A stretch of DNA of 64,000 nucleotides from JBGSMX01 sp963790405 (GTDB taxonomy: Bacteria; Actinomycetota; Coriobacteriia; Anaerosomatales; JAGXFU01): NCBI GenBank assembly GCA_963790405.1, contig CAWBOJ010000005.1:62001-126000 (forward strand), given 5' to 3'. The first letter of the stretch is position 1. Each line of letters opens with the position of its first letter. Shown here piece by piece: positions 29,902 through 39,541 of this stretch. The position numbers and the translations under genes were made by a program. Under the pieces are notes generated by a model. It was not told the DNA's origin, did not search any database, and saw nothing but the letters and a program-made list of their open reading frames with translations.

Positions 29902-31018
29902 ATGGGCGTCCCCTTGCTCGACTTGAAGGCTCAGTACCGCGAACTGAAGACCGAGCTCGATGCGGCGGTTTTCGAGGTGATGGAGAACGCTGCGTTCATC
30001 GGCGGACCGAAGGTCAAGGAGCTCGAACAGGCTATCGCCGAGTACTGCGGTACGGCGCACGCCGTTCCCTGCGGTAGCGGCACCGATGCACTGTTCCTCA
30101 TCCTTGCGGCGATGGGTATCGGCAAGGGCGACGAGGTCATCACAACGCCGTTCACGTTCTTCGCTACTGCCGAGTCGATCGCGCACGTTGGGGCGACGCC
30201 GGTATTCGTCGACATCGAGCCCGGCACCTACAACATGGATGTCACGAAGCTCGAAGCAGCTATCACCGAGCGCACCAAGGCGATCATGCCGGTGCATATC
30301 TTCGGCCAGTGTGTCGACATGGATCCGATCATGGAGCTTGCCGAGAGCCACGGGCTCAAGGTCATCGAGGATGCGTGTCAGGCCATCGGCGCGACGTACA
30401 AGGGCCGTATGGCCGGATCGATCGGCCACGCCGCCGCGTTCTCGTTCTTCCCGAGCAAGAATCTCGGATGCGCCGGTGACGGTGGCATCATCACCACCGA
30501 CGACGCAGAGCTCGCCGCGCGTTGCTCGCAAGCTGGCGAATCACGGTACGTCGCAAGAAGTACTTTCACGATGCGCTCGGCGTGAACTCTCGTCTCGATG
30601 CGCTTGCAGGCTGCGATCCTGCTGGTGAAGCTGCCGCATCTCGACCGCTGGAACATGGAGCGACGCGCGGCTGCCGCTGTCTACGACGAGCTTCTGGCGG
30701 ATACTGCGCTCGAACTGCCGGTCGCACGGGACTTCGGCGACGCGGTCTATCACCTCTACATCGTGAAGGCGCGAAGCGCCGAGCAGACCGAGCAGGTCAT
30801 GGGCGCGTTGAAGGATGCGGGAATCGGCACGGCTCTGTACTACCCGCTCGCGCTTGCACGAGCAGGATGTGTTCACCGATTCGGAGGGCTACGTCAAGCC
30901 CGAGCTGCCCGTGGCCGAATCATGTGACGCCCGCACGTTCGCACTGCCGGCGTTTCCCGGGATCACGCGTGAGCAGCAAGAAGAGGTCGTTCGTGTAGTG
31001 AGGGCATCGCTTTCGTGA
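29902..31018 (+). CDS. wbpE: DegT/DnrJ/EryC1 aminotransferase, WbpE-type (four frameshifts)
   Basis: PLP-dependent sugar aminotransferase. It starts at ATG 29902 with MGVPLLDLKAQYRELKTEL. The nucleotide-sugar binding GTDALFLILAAMGIG and the PLP-lysine region FSFFPSKNLGCAGDGG are in the first frame. The C-terminal half continues through three more frames (KLANHGTSQ, KYFHDALGVNSRLDAL, QAAILLVKLPHLDRWN, HEQDVFTDSEGYVKPELP). Four single-base removals give 370 residues. The stop overlaps the start of the epimerase gene. Confidence 0.86.
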
Positions 31019-32103
31019 GCGGACTCAAGATCATCTCGGTAGTCGGAGCGCGCCCGCAGTTCATCAAGGCTGCGCCCGTCTGCCGCGCGCTGCGAGAGCA
31101 TCACGAGGAGCTGCTCGTCCACTCGGGTCAGCACTATGACTACGCCATGTCAGACGTGTTCTTCGAACAACTCGGTATCCCCAAGCCCGATTTCAATCTC
31201 GCCGTTGGTTCGGGCACGCACGCGCGTCAGACCGGCGAGATGATGCCGATGCTCGAGGGCCTTTTCGACGAGCAGCATCCTGATGTCGTGCTCGTCTATG
31301 GCGATACGAACACCACGCTCGCGGCCGGTCTTGCTGCCGCGAAGCTCGGCATTCCTGTTGCCCACGTTGAGGCCGGATTGCGCTCGTTCAACCGAGCAAT
31401 GCCCGAGGAGATCAACCGGATCGTCGTCGACCACATCTCAGACCTGCTGCTGGTGCCGACACGGACGGGCGTTGCGAATCTGGCCGCTGAAGGAATCAAC
31501 GACGGCGTCCACCTGGTCGGGGACGTGATGTTGGATACCGCGCGCTTCTTCGCCGATCACGTGGACCCGGCAGAGACGCTCCAAGCGTTCGAGGTCGAGG
31601 CGGGTAGCTACTACCTTGCTACCGTCCACCGGGCGGGCAACAGTGACAGCCAATCGAACCTGACCGGCATTGTCGATGCCTTCGCCCAACTGGATCGCCC
31701 GGTGCTTTGGGCGCTTCACCCGCGCACGCACAAGAATCTCGAAGCATTCGGGCTCATCGAGCACGTAGCGGCCAACGAGAACATACGCATCGTTCCCCCC
31801 GTCTCGTACATCGAGACGGTCTCGCTTCTACGTTCCTCGGCAGGGCTGCTGACTGACTCGGGCGGCATGCAGAAAGAGGCATACTTCTTCGGGGTGCCGT
31901 GCGTGACGCTGCGCGAAGAAACCGAATGGACCGAGACCGTAGAGCTGGGCTGGAACCGGCTGACCGGAGCGGATACGGAGCGCATCGTACAGGCGGTTGC
32001 CACTCTCGATCGCCCCGCCAGCAGGCCGCCGGTCTATGGTGACGGTGATGCTGCGACGGCCATAGCTCGCGCCCTGGAAGAACGCTACGGAGGCAATCGG
32101 TGA
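31015..32103 (+). CDS. wbpI: UDP-sugar 2-epimerase, WecB/WbpI family
   Basis: Non-hydrolysing UDP-N-acetylglucosamine 2-epimerase fold (GT-B), 362 residues, intact. Signatures are VVGARPQFIKAAPVCRAL, HVEAGLRSFNRAMPEEINR, and TDSGGMQKEAYFFGVPCVTLR. In this setting the substrate is more likely UDP-2,3-diacetamido-glucuronate (WbpI reaction, giving the manno form) than plain UDP-GlcNAc (WecB/MnaA). That preference is inferred from the four genes upstream. Confidence 0.85.
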   Translation: MSGLKIISVVGARPQFIKAAPVCRALREHHEELLVHSGQHYDYAMSDVFFEQLGIPKPDFNLAVGSGTHARQTGEMMPMLEGLFDEQHPDVVLVYGDTNTTLAAGLAAAKLGIPVAHVEAGLRSFNRAMPEEINRIVVDHISDLLLVPTRTGVANLAAEGINDGVHLVGDVMLDTARFFADHVDPAETLQAFEVEAGSYYLATVHRAGNSDSQSNLTGIVDAFAQLDRPVLWALHPRTHKNLEAFGLIEHVAANENIRIVPPVSYIETVSLLRSSAGLLTDSGGMQKEAYFFGVPCVTLREETEWTETVELGWNRLTGADTERIVQAVATLDRPASRPPVYGDGDAATAIARALEERYGGNR

Positions 32104-33140
32104 CGTCCGATCGTTCCGACGGACGCCGAGTGTGGATCGACATGACCAACTCGCCACACGTGTTGGTTTTGCGGCCGATTATCAACGAGTTCAGGGCTCG
32201 TGGCTGGGAAGTCACCGTGACGGCGCGAGAATTCGCGCAGACGCTGCCCCTGCTCGAGCGCTTCGGAATCGAGCACACCGTCATCGGTCGCCATCGCGGC
32301 AGGAGAATGCTGGCGAAGGCGTGGGGAATGGCAGCCAGGACTTCCGGCATGATCGCCTTCGGCATGGGTAAGCGGTTCGACCTGGCGCTCTCGCACGCGA
32401 GCAATGACCTTCCGGTGGCATCCCGCGTGCTTGGGATTCCTCACGTGACCATGTTCGACTACGAGTTTGCGAAGTTGTCGCATTCGATCAACGTGCGTTT
32501 CTCGAGAAAAGCGCTCGTCCCCGATGCCATCAGCGTCGAGGCGTTGGCACCGTATGGCGGAACAGAGAAGAAGGTCGACCGGTATCCCGGTCTGAAGGAG
32601 GAGTATTACCTCGCGGACTTCGAGCCGGATCCGAGCGTGCTCGAAACGCTCGGTCTGGACCCGAGCAACGTCCTCGTGACACTTCGGACTCCGCCGAGTA
32701 TGGCCGCGTACCATAGAATGGCAAATCCGGTATTCGACGACGTACTGCGCCGAATTGCCGAACGCGAAGATGTTCAGGCGGTGGTGTTGTTGCGCACCGA
32801 TGACCAACGGGCTGGTGTGGAGGCGTTCGGCGCCGACAATCTGATCGTCCCGACCACGGTTGTGGATGCGCAGAGCCTCGTGTACTACTCGGATATCGTT
32901 GTTTCCGGTGGTGGCACACTGAATCGCGAGGCAGTCGCGCTGGGTACTCCGGCGTATACGGTGTTCCAGGGCGTGATGGGCGCGGTTGACATAGATCTCA
33001 TCGCTCAAGGGCGTTTGTGTCAGCTTGAGCACGCGGAGGATCTCGCATTTGAGAAGAAGAGCGCGTCTGACGATCGCGTGAGGCGCGATGTCGGCGATTT
33101 GGTCGACCGGATTGCCGCAGTGGCGAAGCCGGCGAGATAG
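32100..33140 (+). CDS. DUF354 glycosyltransferase-like protein
   Basis: A 346-residue protein of the DUF354 family, which has a GT-B-like fold. Seen are VWIDMTNSPHVLVLRPIIN at the N-terminus, SHASNDLPVASRVLGIPHVTMFDYEFA in the middle and YSDIVVSGGGTLNREAVALGTPAY near the end, similar to nucleotide-sugar binding segments. It overlaps the epimerase stop (GTGA), so it belongs to the same transcription unit. It may transfer the diacetamido-uronic acid or a related sugar. No substrate can be read from the sequence. Confidence 0.8.
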   Translation: MTSDRSDGRRVWIDMTNSPHVLVLRPIINEFRARGWEVTVTAREFAQTLPLLERFGIEHTVIGRHRGRRMLAKAWGMAARTSGMIAFGMGKRFDLALSHASNDLPVASRVLGIPHVTMFDYEFAKLSHSINVRFSRKALVPDAISVEALAPYGGTEKKVDRYPGLKEEYYLADFEPDPSVLETLGLDPSNVLVTLRTPPSMAAYHRMANPVFDDVLRRIAEREDVQAVVLLRTDDQRAGVEAFGADNLIVPTTVVDAQSLVYYSDIVVSGGGTLNREAVALGTPAYTVFQGVMGAVDIDLIAQGRLCQLEHAEDLAFEKKSASDDRVRRDVGDLVDRIAAVAKPAR

Positions 33141-33157
33141 GATCTGAGCAAGAGACG

Positions 33158-34606
33158 ATGGGTAAGCATTCCGCATCGAGTGGCTCGGGAAGAGCTGGGC
33201 GAAAGGCTGACTCGGCGAGTACATCTCGCATCGAGAGGCTTGAGCCTGCCTCGACATCTTCTGAGACGCCAAGCGAGCGTGAGAAGCGTGTCAGCCGTCC
33301 AACGCGAACCGAACGGCAGGGGAAGAACCGCCGGCGCAAGCGCATCGCGCTGGGGTGCCTGAGCGTTTTCGGCATCGTGTTGCTCGCCGCGTTGGCGACC
33401 GGCGTGTACCTGTGGAAGGACTTCGAGCGTCGGACCCAAGCGGGCATGAACACTCCGGACTCCGATGCCACGGCAGTCCTCGACGCGAACAAGCCCGATG
33501 AGCGTGGCGCTCCGTTCTACATGATTATCATGGGCGTAGACAATCGCGAGGGCGAGACACGTCAGCGTTCCGACACGCTGATCGTCGCACGTGTCGACCC
33601 GCAGCAGCGAGCGGCGACGCTCGTCTCCATTCCGCGCGATACCCGGGTCGAGATTCCGGGCGAAGGCACGCGCAAGATCAACGCGGCCAACGCTCTCGGA
33701 GGACCGGCGCTCGTCATCGAGACGGTCCAGGAGTTCACAGGTCTGCCGATCAGCAAGTACGTCGAGATCGACTTCAACGGCTTCAAGGACATCGTCGATG
33801 CTCTCGGGGGTGTGACCGTCAACGTGCCCGAGAAGATCCAGGATCCCAAAGCGGGCGACTACGATGCGAGCGCGTACACGATCTACGCTGGCGAGCAGAC
33901 ACTGAACGGCAAGCAGGCGCTGACGTTCGTGCGGTCGCGCAATTTCCCCGACGGGGACTTCACGCGGGTCAAGAACCAGCAGCTGTTCATCAAGGCACTG
34001 CTGAAAGAGACCTTGCAGGTCGCCAACGCGTTCAAGATCCCGAGTATCGTCGATGCCGTGGCAAGCAACATCACCACCAACATGAAGGTGGGCGAGCTGC
34101 TCAGTCTTGCCAACGACATGAAAGGGATGGACGGCGACGCGCTCGAGACGATTACGATGCCCGGGGAGGCCAAGACCATCGGTGGCGCCTCGTACGTCAT
34201 CGCCGATGAAGAGGCTTTTGCGGCGATCATCGACCGTCTCGAGCAAGGGTTCACTGCTGTTCCCGCCCCGACCGAGGTCGTTCTCCCGACACCGTCGACG
34301 GTGACGATTACGGTTCGCAATGGTGCCGGCATCGGTGGAGTGGCAGCCGACGCCACCTCGAAGCTCGAAGCAGCAGGCTTCGAGGTCGGAGAGGTCGGCA
34401 ATGCCAACCAGTTCGTCTACGACGAGACTCTGATTGTGTACAGGGACGCCGAAGACAAAGCGCAGGTTGTGGCCGAGGCCCTCGGCCTGGGCAAACCAGT
34501 CGCATCGCGTGGCATGTATGCGTTCAGCACCGATATTCTTGTCGTGGTCGGCAAGGATTGGGGCGAGCCGTCTGCCAATGTGCTGGATTCCAGCGCTGTC
34601 AGGTGA
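33158..34606 (+). CDS. LytR-CpsA-Psr (LCP) family glycopolymer ligase
   Basis: A 482-residue membrane-anchored protein. A basic Ser/Arg-rich cytoplasmic tail of about 65 residues is followed by one membrane helix (IALGCLSVFGIVLLAALATGVYL). The LCP catalytic domain has the conserved arginine and aspartate blocks MGVDNREGETRQRSDTLIV, SIPRDTRVEIPG and FVRSRNFPDGDFTRVKNQQ. A LytR_C domain ends the protein (VTITVRNGAGIGGVA). LCP enzymes attach lipid-linked glycopolymers to peptidoglycan, which fits the upstream sugar genes and wecA. Confidence 0.93.
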   Translation: MGKHSASSGSGRAGRKADSASTSRIERLEPASTSSETPSEREKRVSRPTRTERQGKNRRRKRIALGCLSVFGIVLLAALATGVYLWKDFERRTQAGMNTPDSDATAVLDANKPDERGAPFYMIIMGVDNREGETRQRSDTLIVARVDPQQRAATLVSIPRDTRVEIPGEGTRKINAANALGGPALVIETVQEFTGLPISKYVEIDFNGFKDIVDALGGVTVNVPEKIQDPKAGDYDASAYTIYAGEQTLNGKQALTFVRSRNFPDGDFTRVKNQQLFIKALLKETLQVANAFKIPSIVDAVASNITTNMKVGELLSLANDMKGMDGDALETITMPGEAKTIGGASYVIADEEAFAAIIDRLEQGFTAVPAPTEVVLPTPSTVTITVRNGAGIGGVAADATSKLEAAGFEVGEVGNANQFVYDETLIVYRDAEDKAQVVAEALGLGKPVASRGMYAFSTDILVVVGKDWGEPSANVLDSSAVR

Positions 34607-34622
34607 TTGGTGCAACGTCAGT

Positions 34623-34651
34623 TTGCTGTCGGGCCGCCGGGTGGGTAGTAT
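34623..34651 (+). promoter_or_regulatory. Promoter of the SpoIID-CWB2 gene
   Basis: TTGCTG at 34623-34628 and TAGTAT at 34646-34651 with a 17-base spacer. The start would be near 34658, and GGAGG at 34701-34705 serves as ribosome-binding site for ATG 34715. Confidence 0.6.
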
Positions 34652-34714
34652 TCCTAGGTGTAGATTCCCGGGTCTGTCGGACTCGTTCCCGCAGCCGGGT
34701 GGAGGTCTAGAATC

Positions 34715-36973
34715 ATGAATCGGCCCAGTCGTAGCATTCGTCGCAGCCTAGCGCCGTTTCTCACCGCGGCGTTCGCCGCTGTCCTTGTGCTGCTGTTCGC
34801 GGTTCCCGCGAGCGCGCAGAACTCCTTCGTGATCACCGGTCACGGTTTCGGCCATGGCATCGGGATGAGCCAGTATGGCGCTAAGAGCCTTGCCGAGCAC
34901 GGCTGGTCGTACAGCAACATTCTCAAGCACTACTACAAGGGCGCTGGAGTGGACTCCTTGGGCTACGCGGCTGGCAGCACTGCCGAGCCAACCATGCGGG
35001 TGGCGATTCAGCGGTACGACTACTCCAAGACCTCCTGGAGCGTGCGTGCGAACAATGGAGATCTGTGGGTAAGTTGGGAAGGAATGCCTTCCGGCGGCGA
35101 GCTGAAGCTGTCCAAAGGGGTCTCCTACACGTTCCTCCGGTCCGGTGGCGACATCATCGTGCGGGATCAGAGCTTGGACGTGAAGAAGACATTCACTGGC
35201 GCGAACTGGGTGCGTGCCTGGGAGCGGGACACCAGCAAGCCGAGGTATGTCGGACTGACGCAGGTCACCGACCCGTCGGGTCCGTGGGACTGGAGTAACG
35301 TCCTCTACAACGGCTCCATCAGCATAGAGAAGCAATCTGCGTCCACCACGGGTCTGTTCGTGCGCAATTGGGTGTACATGGAAGACTACGTCAGAGCCGT
35401 GGTGCCACGGGAGTCGCCGGCATCGTGGCACCAGGAGGCGTTGAAGGCGCAGGCGGTGGCCGCTCGTTCATATGCGTACGTGAGCCGCAGCAACGTCCGT
35501 ACCTACGACGTCTACTGCACGACTTCGTCCCAGGTCTACAACGGGTGGGGCCTTTGGGTGAGTGGGAGCGGGAATGTGCGCCACTCGGTGGACAGCCTTG
35601 TCGACCCTGCGGTGAGCGCCACAACGGCTCGCGTCATGAAGTCGGGTAGCACGATTGTGCAGACATTCTTCTTCTCGACCTCCGGCGGCTACACCGAAGA
35701 CATTAGCAACGTGTGGGCAAAGTCGCAGCAGCAACCGTACTTCTCCGGCGTCTCGGATCCCTACGAACACACGGCCGGCTCTCCTCGGCATGACTGGGGT
35801 CCATTCGTCTACACGGCCGCCGAGGTCAGGACGCAGCTACTCTCGGCCGGTCTTGCGGCAGAGAAGGTGCCTTCGACAATCACGGACATGTACGTGACCA
35901 AGCGTGGTGTTTCGGGCCGTGTCTTGGAGATGACCATCGTTGGGACCGACAAGACGACGACCCTGTCGTGGCAGGACGGCGATATCGGCAAGGTCCGCAA
36001 TGCTTTGTGCAAGTCGTATGACACGTGGTTCTACATCGACCAGAAGAGCGAGCGGATCGCAGGCGACGATCGCTATGAGACAGCTGTCGAGCTGACGAAG
36101 GACTCGTTCCCATCTGCGAACGAGGTCGTCGTAGCCAATGGCCAGGCTTTCGCCGACGCCTTGGCTGCCTCGGGACTTGCCGGCGCTCTCGAGTGTCCCA
36201 TTCTGCTCGTCTCGAAGGATTCTCTGCCTTCTGAGGTCTCGAATGAGATTACGAGACTCGGCGCGAAGAAGGTCTACGTGATCGGCGGTACCGCCGTAGT
36301 ATCCGATGCCGTGCAGCAAGCACTGGGCAAGATCTCCGGCGTCACCGGCGTGGAGCGCGTGTGGGGGCGTGACAGATACGAGACCGGGCTTCGAATCGCC
36401 CAGAAGATCAAGTCGATCAAGGGGACTGCGTACAGCGGCACGGCCATCGTAGTCAGCGGCGTGAGTTTCCCGGATGCCGTGGTTGCGGCGCCCTGGGCGT
36501 ATCGTGCAGATACCGCGGTGATCCTCGTGAACAACAAGAGTGCCCCCGCAACCTCACGCCAGGCAGTCCGCGAGCTTGGAGCCACGAGTGTTCAAGTCGT
36601 CGGAGGTCCGGCAGTCGTGCCTGATGCCGTTGCAGCATCGCTGGGTGTGCAGGTGAAGCGCGTGGCGTCGGGGCTAGACCGCTATGACACGGCAGCGAAA
36701 CTGGCGACCTACCTCACGGACTCGGCCGGATTCGGTTGGGACAGCACGCACATTGCGTCTGGCGAGTCGTTGGTAGACGCGCTGGCGGGTGGACCGCTGG
36801 CCGGCAAGAAGAGCGGCCCAATCCTGTTTGCCGCCAAGTACTCTCTGCCTACGGCGAGCACCACGGCGCTCAATACTCACAGGTTGCTCATCGACGACGT
36901 CTACATCTTCGGCGGTCCCGGGGCACTCAATAACGTGGTGGAAGCCCGCATCGAAGAGGCGCTCGAGCACTAG
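34715..36973 (+). CDS. SpoIID/LytB-domain protein with three CWB2 repeats
   Basis: Secreted 752-residue protein. A signal peptide (residues 1-33, ending in VPASAQN) leads to a SpoIID domain (about 40-430). The conserved VVPRESPASWHQEALKAQAVAARSYAY contains the glutamate expected for peptidoglycan lytic transglycosylase activity, and GHGFGHGIGMSQYGAK opens the domain. Three cell-wall-binding-repeat-2 modules follow, starting near ERIAGDDRYETAVELT, ERVWGRDRYETGLRIA and KRVASGLDRYDTAAKLA. CWB2 modules bind anionic wall polymers. SpoIID was first known from endospore formation, but related domains occur widely in non-sporulating bacteria, so no sporulation is implied. Confidence 0.9.
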   Translation: MNRPSRSIRRSLAPFLTAAFAAVLVLLFAVPASAQNSFVITGHGFGHGIGMSQYGAKSLAEHGWSYSNILKHYYKGAGVDSLGYAAGSTAEPTMRVAIQRYDYSKTSWSVRANNGDLWVSWEGMPSGGELKLSKGVSYTFLRSGGDIIVRDQSLDVKKTFTGANWVRAWERDTSKPRYVGLTQVTDPSGPWDWSNVLYNGSISIEKQSASTTGLFVRNWVYMEDYVRAVVPRESPASWHQEALKAQAVAARSYAYVSRSNVRTYDVYCTTSSQVYNGWGLWVSGSGNVRHSVDSLVDPAVSATTARVMKSGSTIVQTFFFSTSGGYTEDISNVWAKSQQQPYFSGVSDPYEHTAGSPRHDWGPFVYTAAEVRTQLLSAGLAAEKVPSTITDMYVTKRGVSGRVLEMTIVGTDKTTTLSWQDGDIGKVRNALCKSYDTWFYIDQKSERIAGDDRYETAVELTKDSFPSANEVVVANGQAFADALAASGLAGALECPILLVSKDSLPSEVSNEITRLGAKKVYVIGGTAVVSDAVQQALGKISGVTGVERVWGRDRYETGLRIAQKIKSIKGTAYSGTAIVVSGVSFPDAVVAAPWAYRADTAVILVNNKSAPATSRQAVRELGATSVQVVGGPAVVPDAVAASLGVQVKRVASGLDRYDTAAKLATYLTDSAGFGWDSTHIASGESLVDALAGGPLAGKKSGPILFAAKYSLPTASTTALNTHRLLIDDVYIFGGPGALNNVVEARIEEALEH

Positions 36974-37094
36974 CGCCAGAGGCGCGAGTGCGAGCCGTGT
37001 GGGCGGCGACATCTGTCGCTGTCGCCTAAATGGCATGGTGTGGTCTGCCGATACAACCTACGAGTGACAATCCACTACTGTGAGGTGCCTCAGC

Positions 37095-39455
37095 ATGCGT
37101 CTTGCTCTGCGGCTGTTTGTGACGGTGTCCCTGTTCGTCGCGACGTTGGCTGTCGCACCTCCGCATGCGGAGGCTGCAACGTCACTGTCGGTCGGCGTCG
37201 TCCAGACGACGACAGCTCGTAATACTCGTCATTATCTCAGCGGCGTTGAACTCAACGGTGGAGGGATGTACGAGGCTCGGGTCGATCATGTCGTCAACTT
37301 GATGAAGACCGAATTCAGGAATGTCGGCATCATCGACGAGGCCGCCTTGGCAAGTCCGTCGACGCTGGCCAAGTACGATGTCCTCGTGTTCCCGAGGACG
37401 CTCGCGATGACTGCGGCACAGCGCTCCGCTGTTCTGCAGTATGTCGCATGCGGCGGAGGCGTGGTCGGCTCTTTCGGCATGTCGCGCTGGACGCCGGATT
37501 CGAGCAACAAGTATGGCTACAAGCCCTTCCTCGGCATGTCCTACGCTCCCGGCGTGTACCAGTGGCCGCCAAGCAGCGATGGCCTCAAAGTCTGGGAGTG
37601 GGGCGACGTATCCGAGATGTACGGTGTTCGGTTCAGCAACGACGACGTCATGTACGCAACGTGGCAGGCCGTAGGCAAGTCGGCGTCGAGTCATTGGATT
37701 CTGTCCCAAACGGCCAAAGACATTGGGAAGTCCTCGGTCACACTCAACATCAAGCAGCAGGACAACTGTGAGGCTATGGTGACGCTCCCAGGTGCGACAG
37801 GAGTGACTCCGCTCCTCACGTTCGGTACGCGCAAGAACTCCACACCTGCCGATGACGCGTACGACGGTACGCTTGCCGCAATGGCGAACGAGTACTACTT
37901 TGGCCGCTTCGTCTACTACGGCTTCCAGCTGCACGACACGATCTCGTTCGCGTACGCAACGACTGCCGATCAGCTTGCTGCGCAGAGGCTTCTGGTCAAC
38001 TCGGTGACATGGGCGGCGTCTTCGACCAGCTTCCGGCACATGAACAAGAATGTTGCGCTTGACGGGACTGCGTGGCAGTCGGGCGGAACGCTCAACGTCA
38101 AGCCGACGGTTTCCAATGTAGGCAACATCTCTTTGCGAGGACCTCTGACTATCACGGTGTACACGCCGTCGGGTTCGAAGTTCGGGACGTATCAGGCGTA
38201 CTCCCCGCATCAGGTGCCCCTGCCGCCGGGCAGCGCCTACACACACGGCAGTTTCCAGGTGCCCGTGGGCACTGCGCCGACGGCCGGTACATGGAAGGTG
38301 CGGGTGTCGTATCGTCACAGTGATTACTTCCACGGCGGCACCGCCGAGTGGTCTCGCGATCTCTATCTGTCTTCGAACGGTCACGCTCTGACACACAGCT
38401 CGACAGGCCCGCTGGTAGTGCCGAGCGGCTCGCTCAAGACCATCGGGACGCAGATCGCGGGTAGCGATCGGTATCGCACGTCGGTCGAGCTGTCCGAGAA
38501 GGGATGGCCGAACGGCGTGAGTGAGAGCAGGGCCGTCATTTTGGCGACGGGAGCAAACTTCCCGGATGCACTCGCTGCCTCGCCGCTGGCGGGCAACCTG
38601 AATGCTCCTGTTCTGCTCATCAAACCCGCAGGAGCGCATCCGGCGGTATCTGCCGAGCTCAAGCGTCTCTATGCGAACAAGACGAGCGCGGTTCTCTACA
38701 TCATGGGCGGCTCTGATGTCGTGCCGGATGCTGTCGTCGCGGCCTACAAGAAGACACTCGTGGCCAACGGGACCACCGAGGTTCAGATCAAGCGTCTCGA
38801 GGGCAACGATCGCTACGGCACCGCGCTTGCCATCGCCAAGGCAGCTGGGGCACCTGAGGACGGCACCTTCGCCGACACGGCATTCATAGTGAGCGGCCTC
38901 GACTACCCGGATGCGCTTGCCATCGGTCCGCTCGCCGCGGCCGAGGGTGTGCCGATACTTCCTGTGAAGGACGCTTCGGTCCCGTCGACGATCCAGAGGG
39001 CATTGAAGGATCTCGGCATCAAACACTGCGTGATCATGGGTGGATCAGGAGCTGTGAGCACAACGGTCGAGACATGGCTCGAGAAGAACGGCTACCGGGT
39101 CTCGGGTGTGGCGGCCGGCACAAACAGCGTGGACACGCGTCTGGGTGGTAGCAATCGGTACAGCACCGGCCTGCTCGCGGTCAACTACTCGGTTGCAATG
39201 GGAAAGTTCAACGACGACTCGCTGTATCTGGCTACTGGAGCCAACTGGCCTGATGCCTTGGCACTCGCCCCCGTGGCCGGTTTGGGCGCAAACCCGCTCA
39301 TGCTTGTCGATGGTGGCGAGCTCGGCAAGTCCTCAGTAGTCGCGAATTACCTCATCAAGCGCCAGGCAGATGCGCCTTCGCTCGCCTTCGTGGGGGGCGA
39401 CGGAGCAGTCACGCCGTACGTGCGCGGCCAGATCCGGGTGGCGCTGGACCAGTAA
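37095..39455 (+). CDS. Secreted CWB2 protein with an amidotransferase-like N-terminal domain
   Basis: About 786 residues from ATG 37095, chosen because GAGGTG lies seven bases upstream; GTG 37080 is an alternative. After a signal peptide (cleaved near PPHAEAA) comes a ~300-residue domain with the look of a class I glutamine-amidotransferase-like fold (YEARVDHVVNLMKTEFRNVG, KYDVLVFPRTLAM, LQYVACGGGVVGSFGM). No catalytic Cys-His-Glu triad is evident. A beta-rich CARDB-like segment follows (LNVKPTVSNVGNISLRGP). The last ~350 residues hold three CWB2 repeats (IAGSDRYRTSVELSEKGWP, LEGNDRYGTALAIA, LGGSNRYSTGLLAV). It is probably a wall-attached surface protein. The enzymatic role is unknown. Confidence 0.83.
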   Translation: MRLALRLFVTVSLFVATLAVAPPHAEAATSLSVGVVQTTTARNTRHYLSGVELNGGGMYEARVDHVVNLMKTEFRNVGIIDEAALASPSTLAKYDVLVFPRTLAMTAAQRSAVLQYVACGGGVVGSFGMSRWTPDSSNKYGYKPFLGMSYAPGVYQWPPSSDGLKVWEWGDVSEMYGVRFSNDDVMYATWQAVGKSASSHWILSQTAKDIGKSSVTLNIKQQDNCEAMVTLPGATGVTPLLTFGTRKNSTPADDAYDGTLAAMANEYYFGRFVYYGFQLHDTISFAYATTADQLAAQRLLVNSVTWAASSTSFRHMNKNVALDGTAWQSGGTLNVKPTVSNVGNISLRGPLTITVYTPSGSKFGTYQAYSPHQVPLPPGSAYTHGSFQVPVGTAPTAGTWKVRVSYRHSDYFHGGTAEWSRDLYLSSNGHALTHSSTGPLVVPSGSLKTIGTQIAGSDRYRTSVELSEKGWPNGVSESRAVILATGANFPDALAASPLAGNLNAPVLLIKPAGAHPAVSAELKRLYANKTSAVLYIMGGSDVVPDAVVAAYKKTLVANGTTEVQIKRLEGNDRYGTALAIAKAAGAPEDGTFADTAFIVSGLDYPDALAIGPLAAAEGVPILPVKDASVPSTIQRALKDLGIKHCVIMGGSGAVSTTVETWLEKNGYRVSGVAAGTNSVDTRLGGSNRYSTGLLAVNYSVAMGKFNDDSLYLATGANWPDALALAPVAGLGANPLMLVDGGELGKSSVVANYLIKRQADAPSLAFVGGDGAVTPYVRGQIRVALDQ

Positions 39456-39504
39456 CACCCTCGTAACGCCGGTTGTCCGGGTGAGGGTGGCTGACATAGA
39501 CTAG

Positions 39505-39536
39505 CAAGGGCTCGCATCTCGCGCGGGCCCTTTGCT
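39505..39536 (+). terminator. Hairpin between CWB2 gene and DUF4330 gene
   Basis: GCAAGGGC pairs with GCCCTTTGC across a 15-base CG-rich loop. Only a short T-rich end follows. It may act as a terminator for the CWB2 gene. Confidence 0.4.
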
Positions 39537-39541
39537 CATTC

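Noticed and set aside
26671..31018. Reading the broken wbp-like genes as pseudogenes of a decaying cluster
   Set aside because: The breaks nearly all repair by removing one base, the rest of each protein keeps its catalytic motifs, and the same error type hits essential genes elsewhere.
34707..34713. TAGAAT just before ATG 34715 as a -10 box
   Set aside because: It would place the transcription start after the start codon. The TTGCTG/TAGTAT pair upstream and the GGAGG ribosome-binding site explain the gene better.
37182..39026. A 614-codon minus-strand open frame opposite the CWB2 protein
   Set aside because: It is antisense to a clear signal-peptide protein with CWB2 repeats and has no domain or start signal.
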